Source: Leptospira sp. WS4.C2 (GTDB lineage: Bacteria > Spirochaetota > Leptospiria > Leptospirales > Leptospiraceae). From it: 64,000 nucleotides of DNA. The stretch lies in the NCBI RefSeq assembly GCF_040833985.1, contig NZ_CP162139.1, forward strand, positions 3,382,501 to 3,446,500, in the 5' to 3' direction. The position numbers and the translations under genes were made by a program. Below the pieces are notes generated by a model. It was not told where the DNA came from, made no database searches, and saw nothing but the letters and a program-made list of their open reading frames with translations. Numbering within the stretch: position 1 is the stretch's first letter; each line of letters starts with the position of its first letter. This document shows positions 55,060 to 64,000 of the stretch, in pieces.

Positions 55060-56337
55060 ATGCAAAAATTAAAAAAGATATTTCAGATTTTAAAAACGGA
55101 ACTAATGAAAGAAGGAGTCCTAAAAAACTCCATCTTTGTTAGTAGCTCTAAAGCCTTATCCGCGATCACCAATTTGGTGTTTATGATTTATTCCGTGAAT
55201 TTGTTAAGCAAAGCAGAAAACGGAAAACTCCAATATTTTTTAGGTTTTTTACCCGTTGTTTTGGCGGTTGCTGAATTTGGCCTTCCCAATGCCCTTATCA
55301 AATACATCTCTCCGATGGCAGAACGAAAAGAAAATCCAGGTGCGATCCTGAATGCATCTCTAAGGATTAAATTTTATTCCTTCTTATTTTTGTCGTTAGT
55401 ATGTTTGGTTGCTTACATTACTGGTGATGAAAACTATTTTGTATTATTACTTTTGTTATTCGGTGGGATCATCATTTCTTTTATCTCCTACTTCGAAAGT
55501 CTTTTTGTTTCTTACCGCAAGTATAAATCATTGTCTCTTTGGAATCCACTTCCAAACGTAGTTCGACTTTTGTTATTAATTTATTTGTCGGAGTCCAGTA
55601 TTCATGCACTGACTTACATGGATATTCTTGCGATTTTTTGTATTGCACCGATTTTTGTTTTGTTTTTATTTTTTATATTTTTTGGCAAAGAAGAGATTTC
55701 TTTTACCGCAGAGTTTTCAGAGATTCGAACGAACGAAAAAAAACTTTTACTTTTTAATCTATGGGCTTTTGCTGCTTCCATCTGTGCCATCCTATCTGAC
55801 AGATTGGAAATTTTCTTTTTAAACCAATTCCATCCCCCAGAAATTGTTGCAGATTATGGAACCGCCTTACAATTATTTAGCGGGTTTATCATCATTCTTG
55901 CTACTTTCAATTCTATCATTTATCCAAAAATGGCACGGCTTGCGGAAACGGAAGAGTTCCCCACTGTCCTAAAAAAATCTGTTTTTTTAGGCGGAATGAT
56001 TGCCATTGCCCTCGCCCCAGGAATTTTACTCGCCGAACCCATCTTAACATTGTTATTTGGGACAAAGTATACTAATTCCATCTCAGTTTTCAAAATCCTA
56101 TACCCGAACTTTTTATTACAATTGGTATTTGCTCCCTTAGGAACAGCCCTCTTTGCTTTGGGATTGCCAAGGCTTTTGGCGGGACTTGCTTTACTACGTT
56201 TGCTCTTTGGTGCCATCTTTGACTATTGGATCATTCCCGATTGGGGTGCCAATGGAGCCGCTATTTCACTCTTTCTTGGTCAGATTGTATCTTGGTTGCT
56301 TTTGACCGGTTATTTTATGGCTTACTTTCGGAAGTAA
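55060..56337 (+). CDS. Oligosaccharide/polysaccharide flippase (MOP superfamily)
   Basis: A 425-residue protein with about 12 hydrophobic helices and the Wzx-like opening (NSIFVSSSKALSAITNLVFMIYSVNLLSKAENGK region, then FGLPNALIKYISP). It probably flips undecaprenyl-linked or lipid-linked glycans across the inner membrane. It follows the PAP2 gene by 3 bp. Its 3' end overlaps the convergent gene by 23 bp. No sugar-transferase genes are adjacent. Confidence 0.87.
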   Translation: MQKLKKIFQILKTELMKEGVLKNSIFVSSSKALSAITNLVFMIYSVNLLSKAENGKLQYFLGFLPVVLAVAEFGLPNALIKYISPMAERKENPGAILNASLRIKFYSFLFLSLVCLVAYITGDENYFVLLLLLFGGIIISFISYFESLFVSYRKYKSLSLWNPLPNVVRLLLLIYLSESSIHALTYMDILAIFCIAPIFVLFLFFIFFGKEEISFTAEFSEIRTNEKKLLLFNLWAFAASICAILSDRLEIFFLNQFHPPEIVADYGTALQLFSGFIIILATFNSIIYPKMARLAETEEFPTVLKKSVFLGGMIAIALAPGILLAEPILTLLFGTKYTNSISVFKILYPNFLLQLVFAPLGTALFALGLPRLLAGLALLRLLFGAIFDYWIIPDWGANGAAISLFLGQIVSWLLLTGYFMAYFRK

Positions 56338-56941
56338 CAAACTCGAATATTTTTTTATAGTTTGTCTCCAAAGTTTCCCATTCTCTAGGCGAAACATTGT
56401 TTCCATATAATTTCAGATACGCTTCTTTGACTGACTTCCCTTCGGCAAGGAATTCCTTTAGTTTTAAGAGGACCATTTTTAATTGGATGGAATCGTTTTG
56501 GATGTCATAGTCTCGATTGATTTTGGTTCCTGATGACATTTCAAAGTCTCGGACAAAGATTTCCGGCAATCTCAAAACTCCATAACCTTCGGCGTTATTG
56601 ATTCGAAAATCCGATCTTGTTTTTGCCCAAGCGAGTAAAAACAAAGAAGGATTCGGTGGATATCCACCTAACAAAGTACCATCGGGAAATTGTAACTTTT
56701 GCGAAAATCGAACAATTGCTCTCGAAAGTTCTTTTCTTCGGCGAGGAGAAAAATTTGTTTTTTCTGCTTCTGTAAGATAGGCAAATAATACTGCTTCCTC
56801 TTTGCTATGGTCAGCCTTTTCAAAAAACCGACTCAAATCCTGAGAAAAACGAGTGTCAGCTTCCCTATAAGAAAAAATAACCAACAGAAGAGGGAAAATG
56901 AGAAGAAATCCATGTCTGTATTTCAAAAGTATTTTCTTCAT
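56315..56941 (-). CDS. Hypothetical membrane-anchored protein
   Basis: A 208-residue protein with one N-terminal membrane segment (FLLIFPLLLVIFSY) and a helical soluble part. The segment RDYDIQNDSIQLKMVLLKLKEFLAEGKSVKEAYLKLYGN resembles, only loosely, the second half of lytic-transglycosylase folds; this is not a claim. It overlaps the convergent flippase by 23 bp and the divergent beta-barrel gene by 44 bp at the 5' ends. Confidence 0.62.
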   Translation of the reverse strand: MKKILLKYRHGFLLIFPLLLVIFSYREADTRFSQDLSRFFEKADHSKEEAVLFAYLTEAEKTNFSPRRRKELSRAIVRFSQKLQFPDGTLLGGYPPNPSLFLLAWAKTRSDFRINNAEGYGVLRLPEIFVRDFEMSSGTKINRDYDIQNDSIQLKMVLLKLKEFLAEGKSVKEAYLKLYGNNVSPREWETLETNYKKIFEFVTSESKP

Positions 56942-58370
56942 CCCTACAAGTATCGGGATAGTTTCCCTTCTCTTTCTTTCTTTTTTTTCGATTCTTGCCG
57001 CTCAGTCCTATTCCGACTCCGTTATGGACGACGATCGTGCCAATCGCAATTTTGGACGAGTGGTTGTTCAAGATAGAATCCAAAAGATTCCGAAGGCTTC
57101 TGAAACCACGAGTTTCGGCGTTCAAACTGAGGTCATCAGCGGGGGAAGGTTCCAGTCTCAAAAAGGCGGCGCGGATTCCGAAAAGGCCAACCGCTACTAT
57201 ACACAAGGACAGTTAACAACACCTACTCTCTTTTATTATGCAGGTCAAGGTTGGAACTTAGGATTCCTTCTCGCGCCGAGAATTCTCCTCTCCGAAGAAA
57301 GGGTTATTGAAAAGGAAGTCCGTACCATTTACGATTCCGAAGCCACGGCCCTACTTTCCAAAGAAATCTCAGGAATCCAATTAGCATTCGAAGTTGGCCG
57401 AGGGTTCAACAGGTTGGATCGGTATGGGTTTTTCTTTGTAGGAATGGCCAATTATGGATCGGTATCCATTTCGCATTCCTCTGGATTTCGCATAACAGGG
57501 ATTCAATTAAATGCCAAACCAGAATTAGAAAATTGGTTTGGACCTCCTTGGATTGGATACCGCAGAGAAATTTACGGAGGCCTTATCAGTTCTGAAAAAA
57601 CATTATTTTGGGAAGAGTTTCGTTTTTTCCATTATGTATACTCCGACCCCAATCATAATTCTAACGGACAAATCCTATCGGGCCAAAAGATTTCTGGGCG
57701 TTATTCCTATAGCGGAATGGAATTCCAATCACGAAAATTTTGGGAAACCTGGGCAATTGATTTAGCGGGAATTCGACTTATAGGAGAATCCAAATCTTCA
57801 TCCAACCCTTGGTCCGAAAACCAAACGGCTACCAATTCCTATTTGGGATATCTATCCCTACACTCTAAAAGGGAAAAATTCAGCTTTGCCTTAGCGGGTC
57901 TTGTCACAAAAAAAGATCAAAAGGATCGATTGGATTCAAATAGCAATGGTTATGCGTCTAATTTTGCCGAACCGAGAGTGTTAGGTGGATATTCTTCCTT
58001 TCTTTTATACCAATCTTTGGATTTGATCCATCCACCCCAGTTCCGAGACGTTCCCACAAAAGACAATCCCAACTTTGAAAACAAAGGGAATCGTATTTAT
58101 GGAATCCAAATAGGTATGGATTGGTTTTCCTTTTTTCGTACGGATCTATTTTTCAATCGTTCGGATTCTGTTATGGGTAAAGGATCGGAAGTGATTGGAA
58201 AACTTAGTTTTTTATCTAATGATTATGGTAAGTTATTTGCACAAATGAGTGCGTCCTATACGCTGATGGACCCAAATAAAACACGAGTTTGGATTACGGA
58301 ACCGTTTACAGAAGAAGAACCCAAAAAAGAATACATACGATTTTATGTTTCTTTAGGAATCCAATTTTAA
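56898..58370 (+). CDS. Probable outer-membrane beta-barrel protein
   Basis: A 490-residue exported protein. A signal peptide (GIVSLLFLSFFSILAAQS) is followed by alternating aromatic/hydrophobic strands typical of a barrel (FFFVGMANYGSVSIS; FSFALAGLVT; LFAQMSASYTLM), and it ends with a C-terminal Phe (YVSLGIQF), the usual outer-membrane insertion signal. No named family recognised. GAGGG 4 nt before ATG 56898 supports the start despite a 44-bp overlap with the divergent gene. The 3' end overlaps the convergent gene by 4 bp. Confidence 0.75.
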   Translation: MRRNPCLYFKSIFFIPTSIGIVSLLFLSFFSILAAQSYSDSVMDDDRANRNFGRVVVQDRIQKIPKASETTSFGVQTEVISGGRFQSQKGGADSEKANRYYTQGQLTTPTLFYYAGQGWNLGFLLAPRILLSEERVIEKEVRTIYDSEATALLSKEISGIQLAFEVGRGFNRLDRYGFFFVGMANYGSVSISHSSGFRITGIQLNAKPELENWFGPPWIGYRREIYGGLISSEKTLFWEEFRFFHYVYSDPNHNSNGQILSGQKISGRYSYSGMEFQSRKFWETWAIDLAGIRLIGESKSSSNPWSENQTATNSYLGYLSLHSKREKFSFALAGLVTKKDQKDRLDSNSNGYASNFAEPRVLGGYSSFLLYQSLDLIHPPQFRDVPTKDNPNFENKGNRIYGIQIGMDWFSFFRTDLFFNRSDSVMGKGSEVIGKLSFLSNDYGKLFAQMSASYTLMDPNKTRVWITEPFTEEEPKKEYIRFYVSLGIQF

Positions 58371-59260
58371 GATTGCATTAACTTGTACCAAGTTTTGAAA
58401 AATCGGACTTCATTGCCTTTTTCATTATAAACAATCGAATCAATATTCATCTTAGCAAGAAATATCCCTCTTCCACTTACCAAATTAGCAGCTGGGTTGA
58501 CCACTGGATTAGGAATTTGGCTTACAGCAAATCCATTCCCCTCATCTCGAATCACAATCGTAACACCAACATCGTCCATTGAAATTTCCACAAACACAGA
58601 AGAATTATTCTCTGCGCATCGAGAGTCGACTAACTTAAAATAATCTTCATTTGCCTCTAAACATTCTTGTTTTTCAACATAACTTACACCGGCAACACCA
58701 TGTTCAATAGCATTGGCGAGTAATTCATACAAAACAATCTTAATAGAAATCAAATCTTCCTGAGTCGCCAATGGAGAATTCAAAATTTGTTTTACAATAA
58801 ATGCAATATAAGAATTTAATTTTTTGATTTGAGGACGAAGTTTCATTTTACAATCAGAACTAAACTGAATGATCTCCCCGCTATTAAAGAGGAGAGTTAA
58901 ATCAATATCTGCATTTTCAAATTTTTTAATTCGGGAGCGAAGGGCCTCCATTCGAAATGGTTTTAGAAAAAAATCAACAGCTCCCATTCGGAAAACATCG
59001 ATGGCAATTTGAATGTCGCTATCGCCGGTAATTACCAAAAATGGAGTTTGGTTTCCATCAGCTCTCAGTTTTTGAATGAATTGAATCCCATTTAATTTTG
59101 GTAAGCTGATATCTGAAATAATGAGATCGAATGTATTTTGGTTAGAGATCGTGAGTGCTTCTAGTCCATCGGAAGCAAGAGTGACATTAAATTCATCTTT
59201 GAAGTATTCCCAGAACAATTCGCGGATTGTCTCTTCGTCATCAACAAAAAGGATTTTCAT
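58367..59260 (-). CDS. Receiver domain fused to SpoIIAB/RsbW-like ATPase
   Basis: A 297-residue cytoplasmic signalling protein. The receiver (1-120) has D7/D8, phospho-acceptor D50 (IISDISLP) and the Lys in FLKPF. The C-terminal GHKL ATPase (about 160-295) has ELLANAIEHG, IRDEGNGF and SGRGIFLAKM. No HisKA dimer domain precedes it, so it resembles anti-sigma-factor kinases rather than sensor kinases. It may control an anti-sigma-antagonist partner in a phosphorylation-dependent way; no partner gene is adjacent. Confidence 0.85.
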   Translation of the reverse strand: MKILFVDDEETIRELFWEYFKDEFNVTLASDGLEALTISNQNTFDLIISDISLPKLNGIQFIQKLRADGNQTPFLVITGDSDIQIAIDVFRMGAVDFFLKPFRMEALRSRIKKFENADIDLTLLFNSGEIIQFSSDCKMKLRPQIKKLNSYIAFIVKQILNSPLATQEDLISIKIVLYELLANAIEHGVAGVSYVEKQECLEANEDYFKLVDSRCAENNSSVFVEISMDDVGVTIVIRDEGNGFAVSQIPNPVVNPAANLVSGRGIFLAKMNIDSIVYNEKGNEVRFFKTWYKLMQS

Positions 59261-59323
59261 AGAGTGGAGTCTTAGAGTAAAGGGAACTCCAATCTATAAC
59301 AATTGTAAATCTATTTTTAGATT

Positions 59324-60688
59324 TTAGTCTTCTAAGTTGTAAGAACGGCCCAATTTATAAGTCAATTGCAACTCTTGTTGGAGGTCCAAAATCTCCCTTC
59401 GTGTAAAAAAAGCGATCTTCCCACCGGATAGCTCAAACGCATAGTAGGTGGTGTCTTCCGACTGAAGAAGGGATTTTAGTTGGCTTAGGGAAGTGATCCG
59501 TGTTCCGTTTACCTTCTCTAATACTAAATCCTGAAACTCCTGGTATCCTAGGTTCCCTTCTAGGGGAAAAACACGGCTCAAAATCACTATCTTTTCCCGA
59601 ACGGGGTGCACTTTTTTCTGGTAGTAATCGGAAAGATAAACGAGTTTTTTCTCCGACTTCACCCGGTATTCCGAACCAAACTCTTTCAAATATGCGTTCG
59701 TAAGTTCGGTAAAGAAAAAACCACCGACAATCAAATACAGGGGTTTTCTTTTTTTTGCTTCTTCAGGTATTAGAAAGTCATTGGAGTCGTAGGCTCTTAA
59801 ATCATAACTCACATTTTGGTTTTGAAAATTCCGATGGAGTTTCAACTTGATAGTCTCACCTAATTCACGTAAACTGCCATCTGGTTTTCGTAAAATTAAA
59901 TCATAAACTTTGTCCGTACGATCCCAATCATCAATTTTAGAAAGAGAAGTTGCGTTAATCTCTGTGATCAAATCTCCAGGAAACAAATTGTATGCCGGCC
60001 CAACTCCAGGAACCACTTCGGTTACGAGCAGTGGATTGGATATACTTTTGGAATAATACTCACGTTCGGAAGGAGTTAGGTTGATATCAAAAACTAAACC
60101 TGGGTGAGGAAAAGCTTTCCCACCTGTTTTGTAAAAGGTTTCCACATATTCTGTCGGAATCAAATATTCAGAGATGGTAATACCACATAACAGTTGATTC
60201 TTGAAGAAAAAATCAGAATCTTCTGAGGCTTTTTTTTCAAGTAAAAATACTTTGATTGGTGTTTTAGAAAAAGGAAGAAATACGTAACGAGACTTTCCGC
60301 TAGGACAATGTTTGTTCGAATTTTTTGCATCCAATACCACTGGTTTCGGAAGTTTTGGCATCTCTTTTGTTTCCAAAAGAAGAAAACCCGTTTCTTCATC
60401 GTAAGATTTAATTCCTAACTTAGGAACGGAATAATCAAAAGATTCAAATTCAGCAAAGACTGGGTTTTGTTTGGGAAGTGTGACTCCAAAAAAAAGACCT
60501 TTCCCTATATAAATCAAATTTAACTTTCGAGAAAAAGGTTCTCCCACAAGCCATGGATTTTGGTGGCTTGTTTTTTGGAAGGTAACTCTCGATTCGATCA
60601 CACGTTTGTCTTCAAAATCTTCTGCCCCAAGAGGAAGTAAGGTGGCAAAAATCGAAAAAATTACAAAAATAAATTTAAAACTCTTCAT
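59324..60688 (-). CDS. Exported Deg-like protein with PDZ domains and no protease triad
   Basis: About 454 residues from ATG 60688 (signal IFVIFSIFATLLPLGA). The first ~190 residues follow the shape of a trypsin-like domain, but neither TNAHVV-like His nor GNSGGP-like Ser is present. A PDZ segment (PGVGPAYNLFPGDLITEIN) and a second PDZ-like C-terminal domain (FQDLVLEKVNGTRITSLSQL) follow, as in Deg9-type proteins. It overlaps the active protease gene upstream by 14 bp (26 bp if ATG 60700 is used). It is likely a pseudo-protease partner or substrate adaptor. Confidence 0.72.
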   Translation of the reverse strand: MKSFKFIFVIFSIFATLLPLGAEDFEDKRVIESRVTFQKTSHQNPWLVGEPFSRKLNLIYIGKGLFFGVTLPKQNPVFAEFESFDYSVPKLGIKSYDEETGFLLLETKEMPKLPKPVVLDAKNSNKHCPSGKSRYVFLPFSKTPIKVFLLEKKASEDSDFFFKNQLLCGITISEYLIPTEYVETFYKTGGKAFPHPGLVFDINLTPSEREYYSKSISNPLLVTEVVPGVGPAYNLFPGDLITEINATSLSKIDDWDRTDKVYDLILRKPDGSLRELGETIKLKLHRNFQNQNVSYDLRAYDSNDFLIPEEAKKRKPLYLIVGGFFFTELTNAYLKEFGSEYRVKSEKKLVYLSDYYQKKVHPVREKIVILSRVFPLEGNLGYQEFQDLVLEKVNGTRITSLSQLKSLLQSEDTTYYAFELSGGKIAFFTRREILDLQQELQLTYKLGRSYNLED

Positions 60689-62132
60689 AATTTGCACCAT
60701 ATCTTTTTTTCACACGTTGGTTCATCTGATAAACAGACTCGGGTCTCAGCACAATCGGTAGATCCATGCCTCGAAACCTGAGGACAATAAATCCTTTTTT
60801 CCCATCTTTCCAAATGGTTTTAAACTCATTTAAATCTTTCGGTACACGGCCGTTAATCGACTCAACTACTTTGTATTTATACTTTTTGTATTTAGAAGTT
60901 TCAGGATCATTAAATGTATAACTGAGAACAATGTCCCGAGTGGTATACCTGTATAACAAATCTTGAATAAAATAACTATAATGATATTTTAAAGAACTAT
61001 CTAAGTCTCCATCTTCAGAATGAAAAAAAGACCGAGTGATGGGTTGGAAAACAAATCCAGCCTGCAAAAAATAATCTTCGGTAGAATCTCGATACAAATC
61101 TAAAGCATAATTTTTCTGTAGATTCACTTCGGCATCATAACGTTTTCCGGCCCGGTAAAAACTCACAGTCACTTTTGTATTTAGTTGTTTGTTTTCGATC
61201 CAATCGATAATGAATTCTTTTTTGTTAGACTGTGAAATTTCTCCATCATTTGTGAGTGGCAAACTATCCACTGCCGTTACAAAATCTTTTTCTTTTAAAA
61301 CTTTTGCAAATGTAGAAGAAGGATAAATTCGATTCACAAAAATCCCTGTTTGGTCCGAAGGAACTTTCATTGCTTGTTTTAAACTTTTGGGATTCCCATT
61401 TTGAAAAGTAAATCCGATATTAGGAAACCCGTCATACTTTCCGTCAGCTATATCTTCTAAAAAATGACGAATGATGTCATTCGATATCAAATAAGCAATC
61501 CCTTGTTCCAAAGTACTAATTTGAAAAACAAGACCTACCACTTTTCCATTTTGTACAGCAGGACCGCCTGAGTTTCCAGGTTGGATATTTGCCGTGATCT
61601 TTAATACGTTTCGATAATCTAAGCCAGAATAGGTGTAACGATTTTTTTCAAACCGAAGGACCGACCCCTTTTCCACTGATAAACTATCGTTTCCATTCGG
61701 GAATCCCAGAAGTAATAAATCAGAACCTAAATTAGGAATTCCTTCCAAAAACGATAAAGATGTAGTTTGTTCCGAAAAATCAGGATCAGGCACTTGCAAT
61801 AATGCCAAATCACAATCATAACCAATAAATTTAACATCTGCTAAATATTCTTTCTTAGTAAAACTACTTTTAACCAAAATCCTTTTGGCATCGCGCACCA
61901 CATGAGCGTTCGTTAATATGGTTTGGTTTGGCAAAACAAGGCCGGATCCAAATCCAGTATATAGATTCTTTTTCATCCACGGTTGCGTTTTGTTTTCGGT
62001 ATTGAATCCTTCATTACGAATGAGAACCACAGAACGAAAAATAGAATCTACTGCCGGCTCAGGATCTACCTGAGCCAGTATTGACCTACTCAATACAAAA
62101 AACAGAATGCAGGTTTTAAATATTTTATTCAT
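60675..62132 (-). CDS. HtrA/Deg-family serine protease
   Basis: A 485-residue exported protease (signal KTCILFFVLSRSILAQ). The triad is complete: His 77 (LTNAHVV), Asp 108 (DCDLALLQV) and Ser 188 (QPGNSGGP). A PDZ domain (about 235-335; SSTFAKVLKEKDFVTAVD) and a further C-terminal domain (about 370-485) follow, the Deg9-like layout. It degrades or refolds misfolded periplasmic proteins. It is the middle gene of three overlapping genes. Confidence 0.9.
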   Translation of the reverse strand: MNKIFKTCILFFVLSRSILAQVDPEPAVDSIFRSVVLIRNEGFNTENKTQPWMKKNLYTGFGSGLVLPNQTILTNAHVVRDAKRILVKSSFTKKEYLADVKFIGYDCDLALLQVPDPDFSEQTTSLSFLEGIPNLGSDLLLLGFPNGNDSLSVEKGSVLRFEKNRYTYSGLDYRNVLKITANIQPGNSGGPAVQNGKVVGLVFQISTLEQGIAYLISNDIIRHFLEDIADGKYDGFPNIGFTFQNGNPKSLKQAMKVPSDQTGIFVNRIYPSSTFAKVLKEKDFVTAVDSLPLTNDGEISQSNKKEFIIDWIENKQLNTKVTVSFYRAGKRYDAEVNLQKNYALDLYRDSTEDYFLQAGFVFQPITRSFFHSEDGDLDSSLKYHYSYFIQDLLYRYTTRDIVLSYTFNDPETSKYKKYKYKVVESINGRVPKDLNEFKTIWKDGKKGFIVLRFRGMDLPIVLRPESVYQMNQRVKKRYGANYEEF

Positions 62133-62994
62133 AATACAAAACGATTTTCTCCCAAAAGGTTTGAGTTTCTGTGATTTTTTTTAGGACGGCATTTCCTAAA
62201 ACTCGGTCCCCAGGTTTTGGATTTTTCCATATCGTATTGGATGAAACCAAATCACCAGAAGCGGAAGAAGGCACTCGGATCAAACTATAAGCAGAATCAC
62301 GAATGCATGTGATACGAAAAACATAAGATACCGTTTGATCCCAATAAAAACTTTCGTCTTTTTCGATAAATTCCAAAGGACAAGAAGAATCAAAAAACAC
62401 CTCAATATTACTAGGAACTTCTTTTCTTCGGCGTGGGTTCTCCGTAATGGATTTAAAATAGAAGAGGTTCGGATTCTGAATCGGTTTATAGGTCTTCGTT
62501 AAAGTCCTACCTTCAGACAAGGTTGGACTTTGTTTTTTTGTTGGATAATCTAAGTCTGTATCATCCATACTCATTTTTGAAACTAGTTTTGTTTCGGTCA
62601 TACCAAGACCTGTTTCAATTTCTAAGTATTGTTTTTTTCCAATGCGATGAACAGCCCTTAATCGGAACATCCCAGGATCTAATTTCCTTTTTTGATGAGA
62701 TTGGAATTGAATCAACATCGGATCCGAATCTTTTTGGCAACTGAAGCGAAAGTATGTGACAGAGGAAATGCGAGAAGCAGGTTCTAAATGGCAACTACCA
62801 TCATCCATAGGCAAACTTTGATTGTTTTGGATCTGTTTTCGGATCATCTTGGATGGTTTTCTCTCTTTCCAAGCCTCCATTTCTGCCGCAAGTGTATGTA
62901 GTGACAAGTTTGTCGTTGTGCGGTCCGCAAAAACAAGGCCAGACAGGAAAAGAAACAAAATCAATGCGAAGTATATGTATAACTGCCTAATCAT
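62125..62994 (-). CDS. Exported hypothetical protein of the Deg cluster
   Basis: A 289-residue exported protein (signal YFALILFLFLSGLVFA). The body is beta-rich with paired Cys (LEPASRISSVTYFRFSCQ; FRITCIRDS). No family recognised. Its stop overlaps the protease start by 8 bp, so it is the first gene of a coupled three-gene unit and may be a regulator or substrate-recognition factor of the protease. Confidence 0.68.
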   Translation of the reverse strand: MIRQLYIYFALILFLFLSGLVFADRTTTNLSLHTLAAEMEAWKERKPSKMIRKQIQNNQSLPMDDGSCHLEPASRISSVTYFRFSCQKDSDPMLIQFQSHQKRKLDPGMFRLRAVHRIGKKQYLEIETGLGMTETKLVSKMSMDDTDLDYPTKKQSPTLSEGRTLTKTYKPIQNPNLFYFKSITENPRRRKEVPSNIEVFFDSSCPLEFIEKDESFYWDQTVSYVFRITCIRDSAYSLIRVPSSASGDLVSSNTIWKNPKPGDRVLGNAVLKKITETQTFWEKIVLYYE

Positions 62995-63166
62995 GGATTA
63001 CCGATTATGGTGATTATCGGCTTCTTTACCCCGAAGAATCAACTGGCATCCAATTGATTTCTTTTCTCATTATGTCTCAAACCATAGATGAACTTTTTTT
63101 TTGGTTTTCAGACTTTCAAAAATTCATGGGGGGGAAAAGTAATGTAAGAAATAGGAGAATACTTTT

Positions 63167-64000
63167 TTGAACTGGAACTTTCTTAAAACCGAAATAGAAC
63201 CTGGTGACTTCCTCATCGATTGTCGTTCCCAATCAGCATATGAAGAAGAAACATTAGAAGGTGCCTACTACTATCCATTTATCAAAAAAGCATTCGGATC
63301 TGATCCAGAATCCCAAAAGAAATTGTACGGACCGATGGCCGCTGTCGTACAAGAATTTCAAAAATCAAAAAAAACTCGAATCATTGTTTTCGATGAGGGA
63401 ATGGGAATGTTCTCCACTCGTATGGTGTATTTACTCCGAGGAATGGGAATCAAAGATGCCTATGTTCTTGGTCAAAAATGGCCTGCCACTGGAAATAAAT
63501 CCAAAGGTGAGCTGAAAATAGAGCCACCGATCGCTGACAAAGTAAAACCCATCGAAGGTGTCGTAGACAAAGCCTTTATGGAACGAAATCTTACCAAACT
63601 CCAAATCTTCGATGCAAGAACCATGGACGAATACGAAGGCCGGTTGCCAAGACTCACTGCTCCAGAAGAGGGAACTCTTTGTGGACGTTTGCCTGGAGCC
63701 TTCCTTTGGGATTGGAGAAACCTTTATGATGGGGAAGCAAATCTCATCGAACGCTCTTTATTCAAAAAACGTCTGAATGGATTTCCATTTATGCCAGAAA
63801 GACCGACGGTCATCTATGATTACAACGGGGCACGTTCTTGTTTGTTGGCGCTGATGCTTAGGGAGGCAGGGTACATCGATGTAACCACTTACCAAGGTTC
63901 TTGGTTTGAATGGAGAAAGTCGAGCCTACCGAAACAAGCGGTTGCTGTTTTTGGTGCCAAACAAGTGGCAGCGGCTCCTCCTCGGGTTGGCGGAGTCGAT
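63167..64000 (+). CDS. Rhodanese-like two-domain protein (3' end outside window)
   Basis: At least 278 residues, open to the window edge. TTG 63167, with AGGAG 10 nt upstream, is the likely start ([21 protein letters not shown]). Two rhodanese domains are visible: [11 protein letters not shown] ... [22 protein letters not shown], then [12 protein letters not shown] ... [14 protein letters not shown] ... [10 protein letters not shown]. The catalytic loop Cys-x2-Gly-x-Arg is Asp-Tyr-Asn-Gly-Ala-Arg (D218), so the usual persulfide Cys is missing. It may be a regulatory or structural sulfurtransferase homologue. Confidence 0.78.
   Translation, partial: MNWNFLKTEIEPGDFLIDCRSQSAYEEETLEGAYYYPFIKKAFGSDPESQKKLYGPMAAVVQEFQKSKKTRIIVFDEGMGMFSTRMVYLLRGMGIKDAYVLGQKWPATGNKSKGELKIEPPIADKVKPIEGVVDKAFMERNLTKLQIFDARTMDEYEGRLPRLTAPEEGTLCGRLPGAFLWDWRNLYDGEANLIERSLFKKRLNGFPFMPERPTVIYDYNGARSCLLALMLREAGYIDVTTYQGSWFEWRKSSLPKQAVAVFGAKQVAAAPPRVGGVD

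Noticed and set aside
1..64000. tRNA, rRNA, CRISPR array, insertion sequence or prophage
   Set aside because: No cloverleaf, rRNA motif, regularly spaced repeat, transposase or phage structural gene was recognised.

Overview
The window looks like chromosomal DNA of a spirochaete of the genus Leptospira, probably a free-living (saprophytic) lineage. This is an inference from gene content and style. Evidence: moderately AT-rich DNA; many secreted proteins with relaxed lipoprotein signal peptides ending in Cys; a 7TM-DISM hybrid histidine kinase; a fused isobutyryl-CoA mutase (IcmF); weak Shine-Dalgarno sites with frequent TTG/GTG starts; and small GC-rich hairpin elements between genes. I see no rRNA, tRNA, insertion sequence, prophage or CRISPR array.

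Layout. 0-5.7 kb: a divergent two-component pair, then a translationally coupled sixA-hpt-cyclase operon. 5.7-15.6 kb: an NHL-repeat surface protein, an orphan phosphate-binding lipoprotein, an OmpA-type protein, two unusual lipid/phosphoester enzymes (an acyltransferase-fold protein with an altered catalytic dyad and a sulfatase-fold lipoprotein with Thr at the nucleophile position), a monoacylglycerol-lipase-like hydrolase, a paired MaoC-type hydratase and a PH-domain protein. 15.6-25.2 kb: a defence island with an SNF2-family helicase, an Abi_2/AbiF-type HEPN protein, and a complete Type III-like mod/res pair. A structured, probably non-coding segment lies directly upstream of the Abi gene and is the best candidate for a little-described system here. 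25.2-37.4 kb: VanX-like and VanW-like proteins, a membrane protein, a discoidin-like lipoprotein, thioredoxin with a CsoR-like palindrome in its promoter region, a Crp-family regulator, a DJ-1/PfpI protein, a metallo-beta-lactamase-fold lipoprotein, an NAD-dependent reductase, DUF4269, AlkB and SUFU-domain proteins. 37.5 kb: a 24-codon Lys/Ala-repeat micro-gene with its own terminator. 38.8-43.7 kb: the glycine cleavage operon gcvT-gcvH-gcvP plus a small 2Fe-2S protein. 43.9-54.0 kb: a dihaem cytochrome, a papain-family protease with fibronectin-like domains and an overlapping partner, a membrane protein with a voltage-sensor-like segment, IcmF and PlsC. 54.0-64.0 kb: a PAP2 phosphatase, a polysaccharide flippase, an outer-membrane beta-barrel candidate, a receiver-ATPase fusion, a three-gene overlapping Deg/HtrA cluster (active protease plus protease-like partner without a triad), and a rhodanese-like protein that runs off the end.

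How parts work together. The island at 16.0-25.2 kb combines DNA methylation/restriction with a putative RNA-targeting HEPN protein whose leader may encode an RNA partner. GcvT/H/P degrade glycine to one-carbon units; IcmF interconverts isobutyryl- and butyryl-CoA; the MaoC pair hydrates or dehydrates acyl chains; and PlsC, PAP2 and the acyltransferase/hydrolase genes point to membrane lipid turnover. Start codons were re-chosen where signal peptides, Shine-Dalgarno sites, overlaps or repeat elements made the longest frame unlikely.
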